From NCBI GenBank assembly GCA_001298575.1, contig LJCV01000251.1, forward strand, positions 19,999 through 83,998: DNA of 64,000 nucleotides. The letters run 5' to 3'. Origin of the DNA: Actinobacteria bacterium OK074 (GTDB taxonomy: Bacteria > Actinomycetota > Actinomycetes > Streptomycetales > Streptomycetaceae). Below the pieces are notes generated by a model. That model saw only the letters and a list, made by a program, of their open reading frames with translations, searched no databases and was not told where the DNA came from. How positions within the stretch are numbered: the first letter of the stretch is position 1; every line of letters starts with the position of its first letter. Below, one piece after another: positions 8,060-16,614 of the stretch. Position numbers and translations under genes: made by a program.

Positions 8060-9445
8060 CTACCGCACCCCGCGCCAGCCCTCCGGGTCCACCCCACCGG
8101 GCACGGAAGCCCCCTCTTCGTACGGCTGCCGCGTGAACACGAACGAGCCGAGGTCCAGATGGCTCACCGACCCGTCGGGCCGCCGTACGGCCTTCAGGAG
8201 TTCGCCCGCGTAGTAGCCGTCGAGCCCCGTCCAGGTGCCGTCGCCGTTCGCGCGCAGCCGAGAGCGCCGGCCCGGGCCGCCCAGCGGTCCCAGCGAGGCC
8301 CCGCCGTCGGCGGTCAGCCGCAGCACGAAGGCGTTGGTGCCCCAGTACCACTGGCCCGTCAGCTCCAGTGCGTCCCGGTCGACGTCGGGCAGGGGCCGCC
8401 ACGGCTGCGGGATGCACGGCTCGGCCTCGGCGACGATGCGTACGAGGTCGGCGCCCAGCGCGAACACCGGCGGGCCGGAGGTGCAGTTGGCCAGCACCAC
8501 CGCCGCCACGTCGTCCTCGACGTCGATGGTGAGGTTCGCCAGGAAACCCGGCAGCGAACCGGAGTGCCCGACCAGGAGCCGGCCGTCGCGCCGCTGGAGC
8601 TGCATGCCCAGGCCGTAGGAGAAGCCCGCCACGACGTCCGTGGCCTCCACGGGCGCGGCAGGCGTCCGCATCTCGCGGACCGACTCGGCGCTCAGCACCC
8701 GCTCGTCGCCCCGGGCCAGGAAGACGGCGAACCGGGCCAGGTCCCCGGTGGTCGACCACAACTGCCCGGCCGGAGCCATCAGGCCGAGATCCTCGACGGG
8801 CTCCGGCAGCATCACGTCGGCCCACGGATGCACCGCCCAGCCGCCCGCGTGCGGCGCCCGGGGCGCGCCACTGGTCCGGTGCAGCCCGAGCGGTTCCAGC
8901 ACCTCGCGGCGCAGTACCTCCTCCCAGGGGGCTCCGCGCAGTCGCTCGACGAGAGCGCCCAGGACCGTGTAGCCCGGGTTCGAGTAGTGGTACCGCCTAC
9001 CGACGGGGTGCGGCAGCGGCTGTTCGCCCAGGACGTCGGCGAGTGCGGGGCGCAGCGAACCGGGCGTGCGCTCCCACCAGGGCGCGGGCGACTCGGCGGC
9101 CAGTCCGCCCGTGTGCGCGAGCAGTTCGGCCACGGTGGCCTCCCCCGCTCCCGTCCCCGGCAGATGCTTCTCCAGCGGATCACCCAGGTCCAGCACCCCC
9201 TCGTCCCGCAGCCGCAGCACGAGCACCGCGGTGAAGGTCTTGGTGATCGAGCCGATCCGGTACTGCACGTCCTCGTCCGGCACCTGCCCGTCCACCGAAC
9301 CGCGCGCCCCGCGCCACACCACTTCCCCGCCCCGAACCACCGCCGCCACCAACGAGGGCGCCCGCCCCTCGGCCTGCGCGACAGCGATCCGGTGCAGCAA
9401 CGCGCGGCGGGTGGCGGGAAGCAGCTCTTCCTGGGATGTCGTCAT
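8060..9445 (-). CDS. Serine beta-lactamase-family protein (class C-like/esterase)
   Basis: 461 residues from ATG 9445. The active-site triad of the DD-peptidase/class C fold is present: Ser66-x-x-Lys69 in IGSITKTF, Tyr154-Ser-Asn156 in YHYSNPGY, and an HSG motif (GHSGSLPGF) in place of KTG. HSG is typical of the beta-lactamase-related esterases and peptidases rather than true class C enzymes. A C-terminal beta-barrel-like domain follows (about residues 330-461). No signal peptide is visible at this start, so the protein is probably cytosolic, which argues against an antibiotic-resistance role. It is downstream of dnaB, 50 bp after the dnaB stop, on the same strand. Confidence 0.87.
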   Translation of the reverse strand: MTTSQEELLPATRRALLHRIAVAQAEGRAPSLVAAVVRGGEVVWRGARGSVDGQVPDEDVQYRIGSITKTFTAVLVLRLRDEGVLDLGDPLEKHLPGTGAGEATVAELLAHTGGLAAESPAPWWERTPGSLRPALADVLGEQPLPHPVGRRYHYSNPGYTVLGALVERLRGAPWEEVLRREVLEPLGLHRTSGAPRAPHAGGWAVHPWADVMLPEPVEDLGLMAPAGQLWSTTGDLARFAVFLARGDERVLSAESVREMRTPAAPVEATDVVAGFSYGLGMQLQRRDGRLLVGHSGSLPGFLANLTIDVEDDVAAVVLANCTSGPPVFALGADLVRIVAEAEPCIPQPWRPLPDVDRDALELTGQWYWGTNAFVLRLTADGGASLGPLGGPGRRSRLRANGDGTWTGLDGYYAGELLKAVRRPDGSVSHLDLGSFVFTRQPYEEGASVPGGVDPEGWRGVR

Positions 9446-9495
9446 GCCGCCAGTCCATCCGGCCCGTTGGCACACGTCAAAACAGAAAACCTCTC

Positions 9496-10968
9496 TCAGG
9501 TCTGCGCCATGTCCACGAAGCGTGAGTAGTGGCCCTGGAAGGCGACCGTGATCGTCGCCGTCGGGCCGTTACGGTGCTTGCCGACGATGATGTCCGCCTC
9601 GCCCGCGCGCGGTGACTCCTTCTCGTAGGCGTCCTCGCGGTGCAGCAGGATCACCATGTCGGCGTCCTGCTCGATGGAGCCGGACTCACGCAGGTCGGAC
9701 ACCATCGGCTTCTTGTCCGTGCGCTGCTCGGGGCCACGGTTGAGCTGCGAGAGCGCGATCACCGGGACCTCCAGCTCCTTGGCCAGCAGCTTCAGGTTTC
9801 GGGACATGTCCGAGACCTCCTGCTGACGGCTCTCCTGGCGCTTGGAGCCACCGGCCTGCATCAGCTGGAGGTAGTCGATGATCACGAGCCTGATATCGCT
9901 GCGCTGCTTCAGGCGGCGGCACTTCGCGCGGATCTCCATCATCGACAGGTTCGGGGAGTCGTCGATGAAGAGCGGCGCCGACGACACCTCGGGCATCCGG
10001 CGGGCCAGGCGGGTCCAGTCCTCGTCGGTCATCGTGCCGGAACGCATGTGGTGCAGGGCGACGCGGGCCTCGGCGGACAGCAGGCGCATCGCGATCTCGT
10101 TGCGCCCCATTTCGAGGGAGAAGATGACGCTCGGCAGGTTGTTCTTGATCGACGCCGCGCGCGCGAAGTCCAGCGCGAGCGTGGACTTGCCCATGGCGGG
10201 ACGGGCCGCGATGACGATCATCTGGCCCGGGTGCAGGCCGTTGGTGAGCGAGTCGAGGTCCGTGAACCCGGTGGGCACGCCGGTCATCTCGCCGCTGCGC
10301 GAGCCGATCGCCTCGATCTCGTCGAGCGCGCCCTCCATGATGTCGCCGAGCGGAAGGTAGTCCTCGCTGGTGCGCTGCTCGGTGACCGCGTAGATCTCGG
10401 CCTGCGCCCGGTTGACGATCTCGTCGACGTCGTCGTCGGCCGCGTAGCCCATCTGCGTGATGCGCGTCCCGGCCTCGACCAGGCGGCGCAGTACCGCCCG
10501 CTCGTGGACGATCTCCGCGTAGTACTCCGCGTTGGCCGCCGTGGGGACGGTCTGCACCAGGGTGTGCAGATACGACGCCCCGCCCACCTTGGTGATCTCG
10601 CCGCGCTTGGTCAGCTCGGCGGCGATCGTGATGGGGTCGGCCGGCTCGCCCTTGGCGTAGACGTCGAGGATCGCCTGGTAGATCGTCTCGTGGGCCGGTT
10701 TGTAGAAGTCGTGGCCCTTGAGGACCTCGACGACGTCGGCGATGGCGTCCTTGGACAGGAGCATGCCACCGAGCACGGACTGCTCCGCGTCCAGGTCCTG
10801 CGGCGGCACCCGCTCGAAGGCCGAACCCGAGCCGTCCCAGCCGCCGCCCTCGCCACCGCGGTCGTGCTGGTCGTCCCTGCCCCGGCCGCCCTCGCGCCGC
10901 CGGGAGGGCAGACGATCACCGGGACCGCTGTCGGCCCACGGATCGTCCAAGGGCTCGGAAATGCTCAC
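9496..10968 (-). CDS. dnaB: Replicative DNA helicase DnaB
   Basis: 490 residues from GTG 10968, which has GGAGGTGGG eight to sixteen bases upstream. It begins with a charged 50-residue tail, then the DnaB N-terminal domain (LDAEQSVLGGML, about 60-165), and the RecA-like motor domain (about 185-490) with Walker A ARPAMGKST, Walker B LVIIDYLQLM and the DnaB C-terminal signature SQLNRGPEQR. It forms the hexameric 5'-3' helicase at the replication fork. No dnaC-type loader is in the window, but a DciA-type loader gene lies at 52546. The long upstream region carries several DnaA boxes. Confidence 0.98.
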   Translation of the reverse strand: MSISEPLDDPWADSGPGDRLPSRRREGGRGRDDQHDRGGEGGGWDGSGSAFERVPPQDLDAEQSVLGGMLLSKDAIADVVEVLKGHDFYKPAHETIYQAILDVYAKGEPADPITIAAELTKRGEITKVGGASYLHTLVQTVPTAANAEYYAEIVHERAVLRRLVEAGTRITQMGYAADDDVDEIVNRAQAEIYAVTEQRTSEDYLPLGDIMEGALDEIEAIGSRSGEMTGVPTGFTDLDSLTNGLHPGQMIVIAARPAMGKSTLALDFARAASIKNNLPSVIFSLEMGRNEIAMRLLSAEARVALHHMRSGTMTDEDWTRLARRMPEVSSAPLFIDDSPNLSMMEIRAKCRRLKQRSDIRLVIIDYLQLMQAGGSKRQESRQQEVSDMSRNLKLLAKELEVPVIALSQLNRGPEQRTDKKPMVSDLRESGSIEQDADMVILLHREDAYEKESPRAGEADIIVGKHRNGPTATITVAFQGHYSRFVDMAQT

Positions 10969-11428
10969 CGGCCCACCTCCTCCCGTCCGCAACGCGGACC
11001 TAGCCGTGCACCTCATTTCTAGGCCACGACACTGACAAACCAAGAGACCCGACTCCGGTTCTGACGCGTCGGTTTTGCGAAGTTTCCGAAGACCGGGTCA
11101 GGAGTGGGCGCCGCACCACGTTAGGCCCCTGGGCACCGTCAGCCAATCTGGTTATCCACAGGCCATGTGGACTACTGGCCAGATGCTGTGGAGAACTCCC
11201 CGAAACCTGTGCACGACGCGGTGGACAGCCCTGTGAACAAGCCCTCAGCTCTTCCGCCACACCGCACCTGATCTGGCCTTTTACCGTCCACCGCCTGTGC
11301 AGAAGAAAAAAACTTCGCGCGGGGTCGTGATCTTCGCGAACCATCCACAACGACACGCCCGGGCGCAGCGCATGTAAGGGTCGAAGAAGGATTGTATCTA
11401 TTACCTGTGGATGATTAGATTGGTGCCC
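10969..11428. promoter_or_regulatory. dnaB/MATE divergent spacer with DnaA-box cluster
   Basis: 460 bp without a gene. It holds TTATCCACA (11152-11160, a consensus box), TGTGGACTA (11166-11174), TGTGGAGAA (11187-11195), TGTGAACAA (11232-11240) and CCATCCACA (11341-11349). A poly-purine run (11300-11312) adds low GC. The spacer contains the MATE promoter at its right end, and the dnaB promoter must lie on the other strand. Confidence 0.65.
11392..11421 (+). promoter_or_regulatory. Candidate promoter for leaderless MATE transcript
   Basis: TTGTAT (11392-11397), 18-bp spacer, TAGATT (11416-11421). Seven bases later is ATG 11429, so transcription would start at or next to the A of the start codon. 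There is no ribosome-binding site before this ATG. Confidence 0.5.
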
Positions 11429-12766
11429 ATGACACCCGCTCCAACGGCACCCAAGGCCGTACGGCGACGCCACGACCGTGAGATCGTCGCACTGGCCGTT
11501 CCGGCCTTCGGCGCACTCGTCGCCGAGCCGCTCTTCGTGATGGTGGACAGCGCGATCGTCGGCCATCTCGGCACCGCCCAGCTCGCCGGTCTCGGCGTCG
11601 CCTCCGCCCTCCTCACCACCGCCGTGAGCGTCTTCGTCTTCCTCGCCTACGCCACCACGGCCGCCGTCGCCCGCCGGGTCGGCGCCGGTGATCTGCGTGC
11701 GGCCATCCGGCAGGGCATGGACGGCATCTGGCTGGCCCTGCTCCTCGGCGCCGCCGTGATCGCCGTCGCCCTGCCCTCCGCACCGGCCGTCGTGGCGCTC
11801 TTCGGCGCCTCCGACACCGCGGCCCCGTACGCGACCACGTATCTGCGCATCTCGGTGCTCGGCATCCCCGCCATGCTCGTCGTGCTCGCCGCCACCGGAG
11901 TCCTGCGCGGCCTCCAGGACACGCGGACCCCGCTCTACGTCGCCGTCGCCGGCTTCGTCGCCAACGCGGGCCTCAACGCCGGTCTCGTCTACGGCGCCGG
12001 TCTGGGCATCGCCGGATCCGCGTGGGGGACGGTCGTCGCGCAGTGCGCCATGGCGGGCGCGTATCTCTACGTCGTCGTCCGCGGCGCCCGGCGGCACGGT
12101 GCCTCGCTGCGGCCGGACCTCGCCGGGATCCGGGCCTGTGCCCAGGCCGGGGTGCCGCTGCTGGTGCGCACGCTGTCCCTGCGGGCGGTGCTGATGATCG
12201 CCACCGCCGTGGCCGCCCGGCTGGGCGACGCGGAGATCGCCGCGCACCAGATCATCCTGTCGCTGTGGAGCCTGATGGCCTTCGCCCTCGACGCGATCGC
12301 CATCGCCGGACAGGCCATCATCGGCCGCTACCTCGGTGCCGGCGACACCCGGGGCGCCCGCGAGGCGTGCCGCCGCATGGTCCAGTGGGGCATCGCGGCC
12401 GGGGTGGTGCTCGGCGTGCTCGTACTGATCAGCCGTCCGCTGTTCCTGCCGCTGTTCACCAGCGACACCTCCGTGCACGACGCGGCGCTGCCCGCCCTGG
12501 TGCTCGTCGCCCTGAGCCAGCCGGTGTGCGGCATCGTCTACGTCCTGGACGGGGTGCTCATGGGCGCCGGGGACGGGCCGTATCTGGCAGCGGCGATGGT
12601 GCTCACCCTCGTGGTGTTCGCACCGGCGGCCCTGCTCGTGCCCGCGTTCGGCGGCGGCCTCACCGCGCTGTGGGGAGCGATGGCGCTGATGATGACGGTC
12701 CGGCTGCTGACGCTGTGGCTGCGATCCCGCTCCGGGAGCTGGCTGGTGACGGGCGCGACGCGCTGA
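11429..12766 (+). CDS. MATE-family efflux transporter
   Basis: 445 residues from ATG 11429 (ATG 11411 in the same frame would add six residues; neither has a ribosome-binding site, and the promoter position favours a leaderless 11429 start). Twelve hydrophobic segments form two homologous halves. The N-terminal half has the VPAFGALVAEPLFVMVDSAIVGHLG pattern (residues about 25-49) of the MatE/DinF group. These membrane proteins export cationic or weakly basic compounds in exchange for H+ or Na+. The gene is divergent from dnaB and convergent with rplI. A strong hairpin and three parS sites lie in the 3' spacer. Confidence 0.92.
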   Translation: MTPAPTAPKAVRRRHDREIVALAVPAFGALVAEPLFVMVDSAIVGHLGTAQLAGLGVASALLTTAVSVFVFLAYATTAAVARRVGAGDLRAAIRQGMDGIWLALLLGAAVIAVALPSAPAVVALFGASDTAAPYATTYLRISVLGIPAMLVVLAATGVLRGLQDTRTPLYVAVAGFVANAGLNAGLVYGAGLGIAGSAWGTVVAQCAMAGAYLYVVVRGARRHGASLRPDLAGIRACAQAGVPLLVRTLSLRAVLMIATAVAARLGDAEIAAHQIILSLWSLMAFALDAIAIAGQAIIGRYLGAGDTRGAREACRRMVQWGIAAGVVLGVLVLISRPLFLPLFTSDTSVHDAALPALVLVALSQPVCGIVYVLDGVLMGAGDGPYLAAAMVLTLVVFAPAALLVPAFGGGLTALWGAMALMMTVRLLTLWLRSRSGSWLVTGATR

Positions 12767-12768
12767 CC

Positions 12769-12782
12769 GTTTCACGTGAAAC
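12769..12782. other. parS: parS site 6
   Basis: Perfect 14-mer, three bases after the MATE stop codon. Confidence 0.93.
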
Positions 12783-12797
12783 ACCGTCGCCCGTCAT

Positions 12798-12811
12798 GTT
12801 TCACGTGAAAC
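12798..12811. other. parS: parS site 7
   Basis: Perfect 14-mer, middle of a three-site cluster spaced 29 and 28 bp centre to centre. Confidence 0.93.
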
Positions 12812-12825
12812 GGGAGATCGGCGGT

Positions 12826-12839
12826 GTTTCACGTGAAAC
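12826..12839. other. parS: parS site 8
   Basis: Perfect 14-mer, third of the cluster. Confidence 0.93.
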
Positions 12840-12889
12840 ATGACGGACCCGCGCCCCCGAACACGGCAGACGTCCCCGAACACGGCAGA

Positions 12890-12917
12890 GGGGCCGCACC
12901 CCAGCGGGTGCGGCCCC
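12890..12917. terminator. Hairpin terminator between MATE and rplI
   Basis: Perfect 12-bp stem GGGGCCGCACCC / GGGTGCGGCCCC with a 4-base loop. It serves convergent genes; a TCTCTC tail follows on the plus strand. Confidence 0.75.
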
Positions 12918-12943
12918 TCTCTCAGCTGTGCCGAGTGCGGCGG

Positions 12944-13390
12944 TCAGGCCGCGACGACCTCGATGTTGACCTTGGCGGCAACCTCGGGGTGCAGACGCAC
13001 GGACGTCGCGTGGGCGCCCAGCGTCTTGATCGGCGCGCCCAGCTCGATGCGGCGCTTGTCGACCTCGGGGCCACCGGAAGCCTTGATCGCCGAGGCGATG
13101 TCGGCCGGGGTGACGGAACCGAAGAGCCGACCGGCGTCGCCGGAGCGGACGGCCAGACGGACCTTGACGCTTTCGAGCTGGGCCTTCACGGAGTTGGCCT
13201 GCTCGATGGTCTGGATCTCGTGGATCTTGCGGGCGCGGCGGATCTGCGCCACGTCCTGCTCGCCACCCTTGGTCCAGCGGATGGCGAACTTCCGCGGGAT
13301 CAGGTAGTTGCGGGCGTAGCCGTCCTTGACGTCGACGACGTCGCCCGCGGCGCCGAGGCCGGAGACCTCGTGGGTGAGGATGATCTTCAT
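12944..13390 (-). CDS. rplI: Ribosomal protein bL9
   Basis: 148 residues, full length. The N-terminal RNA-binding domain MKIILTHEVSGLGAAGDVV with the conserved KDGYARNYLIPR motif leads into the long connecting helix and the C-terminal 23S rRNA-binding domain (RRIELGAPIKTLG). bL9 sits at the base of the L1 stalk of the large subunit. It is the last gene of the rpsF-ssb-rpsR-rplI operon, 18 bp after rpsR. Confidence 0.98.
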   Translation of the reverse strand: MKIILTHEVSGLGAAGDVVDVKDGYARNYLIPRKFAIRWTKGGEQDVAQIRRARKIHEIQTIEQANSVKAQLESVKVRLAVRSGDAGRLFGSVTPADIASAIKASGGPEVDKRRIELGAPIKTLGAHATSVRLHPEVAAKVNIEVVAA

Positions 13391-13408
13391 TGGTCGGTCA
13401 CCCTTCCC

Positions 13409-13645
13409 TTATCGCGCGGTGGAGGTGTAGGGCAGCAGCGCCATCTCACGGCTGTTCTTGACAGCCGTGGCGACGTCACGCTGGTGCTGCGTGCAGTTGC
13501 CGGTCACGCGGCGGGCACGGATCTTGCCGCGGTCGGAAATGAACTTCCGCAGCATGTTCGTGTCCTTGTAGTCCACGTACGTGACCTTGTCCTTGCAGAA
13601 TGCGCAGACCTTCTTCTTGGGCTTGCGCACCGGCGGCTTCGCCAT
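13409..13645 (-). CDS. rpsR: Ribosomal protein bS18 (Cys-containing form)
   Basis: 78 residues. Cys14-x-x-Cys17 (VCAFCKDK), with Cys51 and His54 later (GNCTQHQ), marks the zinc-binding type of bS18. Actinobacteria often carry a second, zinc-free copy elsewhere that replaces it in zinc starvation. bS18 pairs with bS6 on the platform of the small subunit, and rpsF is the first gene of this operon. Confidence 0.97.
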   Translation of the reverse strand: MAKPPVRKPKKKVCAFCKDKVTYVDYKDTNMLRKFISDRGKIRARRVTGNCTQHQRDVATAVKNSREMALLPYTSTAR

Positions 13646-13724
13646 GGTGTTTCTCCTGTGTGATCAAGAAGTTGGGGTTCGCCCCGCCCTCGACCGGCCG
13701 GACCGCGGGGGCCCGGACCGAGGT

Positions 13725-14324
13725 CTAGAAGGGGGGCTCGTCCGAGTAGCCGCCTCCGGCAGCGCCGCCGCCGGAGTTTCCGCCCCAGCCGCCACCACCG
13801 CCGCCGCCCTGCGCGCCACCGGCGGGAGTGCCGGTCGCCCACGGGTCGTCCGCGGGAGCGCCGCCGCCCTGCTGGCCGCCGCCGGAGCCACCGCCCCAGC
13901 CGCCACCACCCTGGGCGCCGCCGCCACCGCCGCCGCTGTAACCGCCCTGGCCACCGCGGCCGGCGGTCTTGGTGACCTTGGCCGTGGCGTTCTTCAAGCT
14001 GGCGCCGACTTCCTCGACGTCCAGCTCGTAGACCGTGCGCTTGACGCCCTCACGGTCCTCGTAGGACCGCTGCTTCAGCCGGCCCTGCACGATGACGCGC
14101 ATGCCTCGCTGGAGCGACTCCGCGACGTTCTCCGCCGCCTGACGCCAGACCGAGCAGGTCAGGAAGAGGCTTTCGCCGTCCTTCCACTCGTTGGTCTGAC
14201 GGTCGAAGGTGCGGGGGGTGGACGCGACACGGAACTTCGCGACCGCCGCACCGGAGGGGGTGAAGCGCAGCTCGGGGTCGTCGACAAGATTGCCGACGAC
14301 CGTGATGACGGTCTCGCCTGCCAT
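13725..14324 (-). CDS. ssb: Single-stranded DNA-binding protein
   Basis: 199 residues. The OB-fold domain covers about 1-115 (MAGETVITVVGNLVDDPELR, SLFLTCSVWRQAAENVAESL, GMRVIVQGRLKQRSY). A Gly-rich, low-complexity linker follows (about 120-190), ending in the acidic tip SDEPPF that recruits replication and repair partners. It coats single-stranded DNA at the fork. Location between rpsF and rpsR is the general bacterial arrangement. Confidence 0.97.
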   Translation of the reverse strand: MAGETVITVVGNLVDDPELRFTPSGAAVAKFRVASTPRTFDRQTNEWKDGESLFLTCSVWRQAAENVAESLQRGMRVIVQGRLKQRSYEDREGVKRTVYELDVEEVGASLKNATAKVTKTAGRGGQGGYSGGGGGGAQGGGGWGGGSGGGQQGGGAPADDPWATGTPAGGAQGGGGGGGWGGNSGGGAAGGGYSDEPPF

Positions 14325-14401
14325 GGGGGAACCTCTCGGCGGGTTTGCTGCTGGCTGCTTGGTGCTGCTACTCGAATCCCGGGATCAGCTGAGCCGGAGG
14401 C

Positions 14402-14692
14402 TCAGTGGGTCTCGGGACGGAGGACCTTGGTCCGGAGGACCGACTCGTTCAGGTTGAGCTGTCGGTCGAGCTCCTTGACGACCGCAGGCTCGGCCTGGAG
14501 GTCGATGACCGAGTAGATGCCCTCGGGCTTCTTCTTGATCTCGTACGAGAGACGACGACGGCCCCAGGTGTCGACCTTCTCCACCTTTCCGTTGCCCTCA
14601 CGGACGACGGAGAGGAAGTTCTCGATCAGGGGGGCGACAGCGCGCTCCTCCAGATCGGGGTCGAGGATGACCATCACTTCGTAGTGACGCAT
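14402..14692 (-). CDS. rpsF: Ribosomal protein bS6
   Basis: 96 residues from ATG 14692, with AGGAGGTGGG just upstream. MRHYEVMVILDPDLEERAV is the typical start, and WGRRRLSYEIKKKPEGIY is the family core. bS6 binds 16S rRNA as a heterodimer with bS18. It is first in the operon, so its leader is the natural target for feedback control; a perfect hairpin lies just before the ribosome-binding site. Confidence 0.97.
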   Translation of the reverse strand: MRHYEVMVILDPDLEERAVAPLIENFLSVVREGNGKVEKVDTWGRRRLSYEIKKKPEGIYSVIDLQAEPAVVKELDRQLNLNESVLRTKVLRPETH

Positions 14693-14720
14693 GTGGAACC
14701 CACCTCCTTTGGACTCAGCG

Positions 14721-14739
14721 GCCACGGTCGTTCCGTGGC
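14721..14739 (-). promoter_or_regulatory. rpsF leader hairpin
   Basis: GCCACGG / CCGTGGC, 7-bp stem with a 5-base loop, 12 bp upstream of the rpsF ribosome-binding site on the minus strand. It is a candidate for S6:S18 autoregulatory binding; position and the CCG around the stem are the only support. Confidence 0.35.
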
Positions 14740-14930
14740 AGGAGGGTTGTGATGCGTACGCAACGGTATCGGCCGCCACTGACAATCGTGGGCTGAACAG
14801 ACACCGGTGCAGACGGTAGAGCCTACCCGCACACCGGCTTCCGGTTGAAATCCAGGCCGGAGCACCGTCAATCTGTACACATCGGGTGTGTACGGCGCGA
14901 CGAAGCGCCGCCTTCCGCAGGAGGTGCCAC

Positions 14931-15251
14931 ATGGCACAGGTATTGCGATCAAACACCACCACCGGTTCTCTCTTCGCCACGGACGGCAGGGCCCATCCCC
15001 TCCAGGACACCCTGCTGGCGGTGACCCTGGTGCTCGGGATCACGGCCTTCGTCACGTCGATGTTCCACGGCCTGCACCTGCTCAGTTCCTGGACCGGCCT
15101 GGTGGGGATCCTCACCGGTGCCTACGGACAGTTCATCTCGGAGACGACCCGCGAGCGGTTCGGGCTGATCGTGGGGCTCGGCGCCGCGGCCGTCGGTTTC
15201 TTCCTGGCCATGGCCCACGGCGGCCTCTTCGGCGGGGTGATCGGCGGCTGA
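14931..15251 (+). CDS. Small integral membrane protein, unknown function
   Basis: 106 residues from ATG 14931, with an excellent GCAGGAGGTGCC ribosome-binding site. Three hydrophobic segments are visible (about 25-47, 52-72, 80-100): LLAVTLVLGITAFVTSMFHG, SWTGLVGILTGAYGQ and FGLIVGLGAAAVGFFLAMAHGG. I recognise it only as a conserved actinomycete membrane protein of this neighbourhood and cannot assign a role. It is divergent from rpsF and stands 160 bp before femX. Confidence 0.8.
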   Translation: MAQVLRSNTTTGSLFATDGRAHPLQDTLLAVTLVLGITAFVTSMFHGLHLLSSWTGLVGILTGAYGQFISETTRERFGLIVGLGAAAVGFFLAMAHGGLFGGVIGG

Positions 15252-15411
15252 CCGCGCGGGCCGCCCGCCCCCGCGGACGGCCGGCGGGCACGCCACCGGC
15301 CGTCCTTGTCACCCACGGCCAGACGAGGCGCGCTCAGGGCGCAGTAGGCTTCGGCGCGAGAGCCGGAGCCCCTGTACCCATGGGGACACACCAGCCCGAG
15401 GAGCGCCCCGA

Positions 15412-16530
15412 ATGAGCCTGACCCTGAGGACGATCAGCCGCGAGCAGCATCTGGCGTACATCCAGAGCCTGCCCGCGGCGAGCCACATGCAGGTTCCGGC
15501 CTGGGCAGACGTCAAGGCGGAGTGGCGTTCGGAGAACCTCGGGTGGTTCGACAAGAACGGCGAGCTGGTCGGCGTCGGCCTGGTGCTGTACCGCCAGCTG
15601 CCGAAGATCAAGCGCTATCTCGCGTACCTGCCCGAGGGCCCGGTCATCAACTGGTTCGCGCCGAACCTGGACGACTGGCTCCAGCCGATGCTCGCGCACC
15701 TCAAGCACCAGGGCGCCTTCTCCGTGAAGATGGGCCCGCCGGTGATCATCCGGCGCTGGGAGGCCACCTCCATCAAGGCGGGCATCCAGAACCCGGACGT
15801 GAAGCGGCTGCGCGACACCGAGGCCGACTTCATCGAGCCGCGCGCCTTCGAGGTGGCCGACAAGCTGCGCCGCATGGGCTGGCAGCAGGGCGAGGACGGC
15901 GGCGCGGGCTTCGGCGACGTGCAGCCGCGGTACGTCTTCCAGGTGCCGCTGGCCAACCGGTCGCTGGAGGAGGTCCACAAGAACCTCAACCAGCTGTGGC
16001 GCCGCAACATCAAGAAGGCCGAGAAGGCGGGCGTCGAGGTCGTCCAGGGCGGTTACCAGGACCTGGAGGAGTGGCAGCGGCTGTACGAGATCACCGCGGT
16101 GCGCGACCACTTCCGGCCGCGTCCGCTGTCGTACTTCCAGCGCATGTGGACGGCCCTGAACACCGAGGACCCCAACCGCATGCGGCTGTACTTCGCCCGG
16201 CACAATGGGGTCAACCTGTCGGCGGCGACGATGCTGGTCGTGGGCGGACACGTCTGGTACTCGTACGGCGCCTCGGACAACATCGGTCGCGAGGTGCGGC
16301 CGTCGAACGCCATGCAGTGGCGGATGCTGCGCGACGCGTACGCGCTCGGCGCGACCGTCTACGACCTGCGCGGCATCTCCGACTCGCTGGACGAGACCGA
16401 CCACCTCTTCGGTCTGATCCAGTTCAAGGTCGGTACGGGCGGGCAGGCCGCCGAGTACCTGGGCGAGTGGGACTTCCCGCTCAACAAGCTGCTCCACAAG
16501 GCGCTCGACATCTACATGTCGCGGCGCTGA
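15412..16530 (+). CDS. femX: FemX/FemAB-family peptidyltransferase (peptidoglycan interpeptide bridge)
   Basis: 372 residues. The FemAB/MurMN fold consists of two GNAT-like subdomains, the second carrying QLWRRNIKKAEKAGVEV (residues about 196-212) and YYSYGASDN-like VWYSYGASDNIGREVRPSNAMQW region typical of the family. These enzymes use aminoacyl-tRNA to add an amino acid to the peptidoglycan precursor at the cytoplasmic membrane face. In Streptomyces FemX is reported to add the glycine branch and to be essential. ATG 15412 follows GAGGAG. The alanine-racemase-like gene begins 84 bp downstream. Confidence 0.88.
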   Translation: MSLTLRTISREQHLAYIQSLPAASHMQVPAWADVKAEWRSENLGWFDKNGELVGVGLVLYRQLPKIKRYLAYLPEGPVINWFAPNLDDWLQPMLAHLKHQGAFSVKMGPPVIIRRWEATSIKAGIQNPDVKRLRDTEADFIEPRAFEVADKLRRMGWQQGEDGGAGFGDVQPRYVFQVPLANRSLEEVHKNLNQLWRRNIKKAEKAGVEVVQGGYQDLEEWQRLYEITAVRDHFRPRPLSYFQRMWTALNTEDPNRMRLYFARHNGVNLSAATMLVVGGHVWYSYGASDNIGREVRPSNAMQWRMLRDAYALGATVYDLRGISDSLDETDHLFGLIQFKVGTGGQAAEYLGEWDFPLNKLLHKALDIYMSRR

Positions 16531-16614
16531 CCCGCCCGGTCCGGCCCCGCCGGTCCGGCGACGCACCCCCTCTTTTCAGACCACCGCAGCCACGAGAAAG
16601 GTTCCGGACCGGCC

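Noticed and set aside
12824..13663. Open frames beginning MFHVKH or containing FHVK or VSRET near many positions
   Set aside because: They start or run through parS sites, whose ATGTTTCACGTGAAACAT context gives MFHVKH in a row of unrelated frames; most are antisense to real genes and lack ribosome-binding sites.
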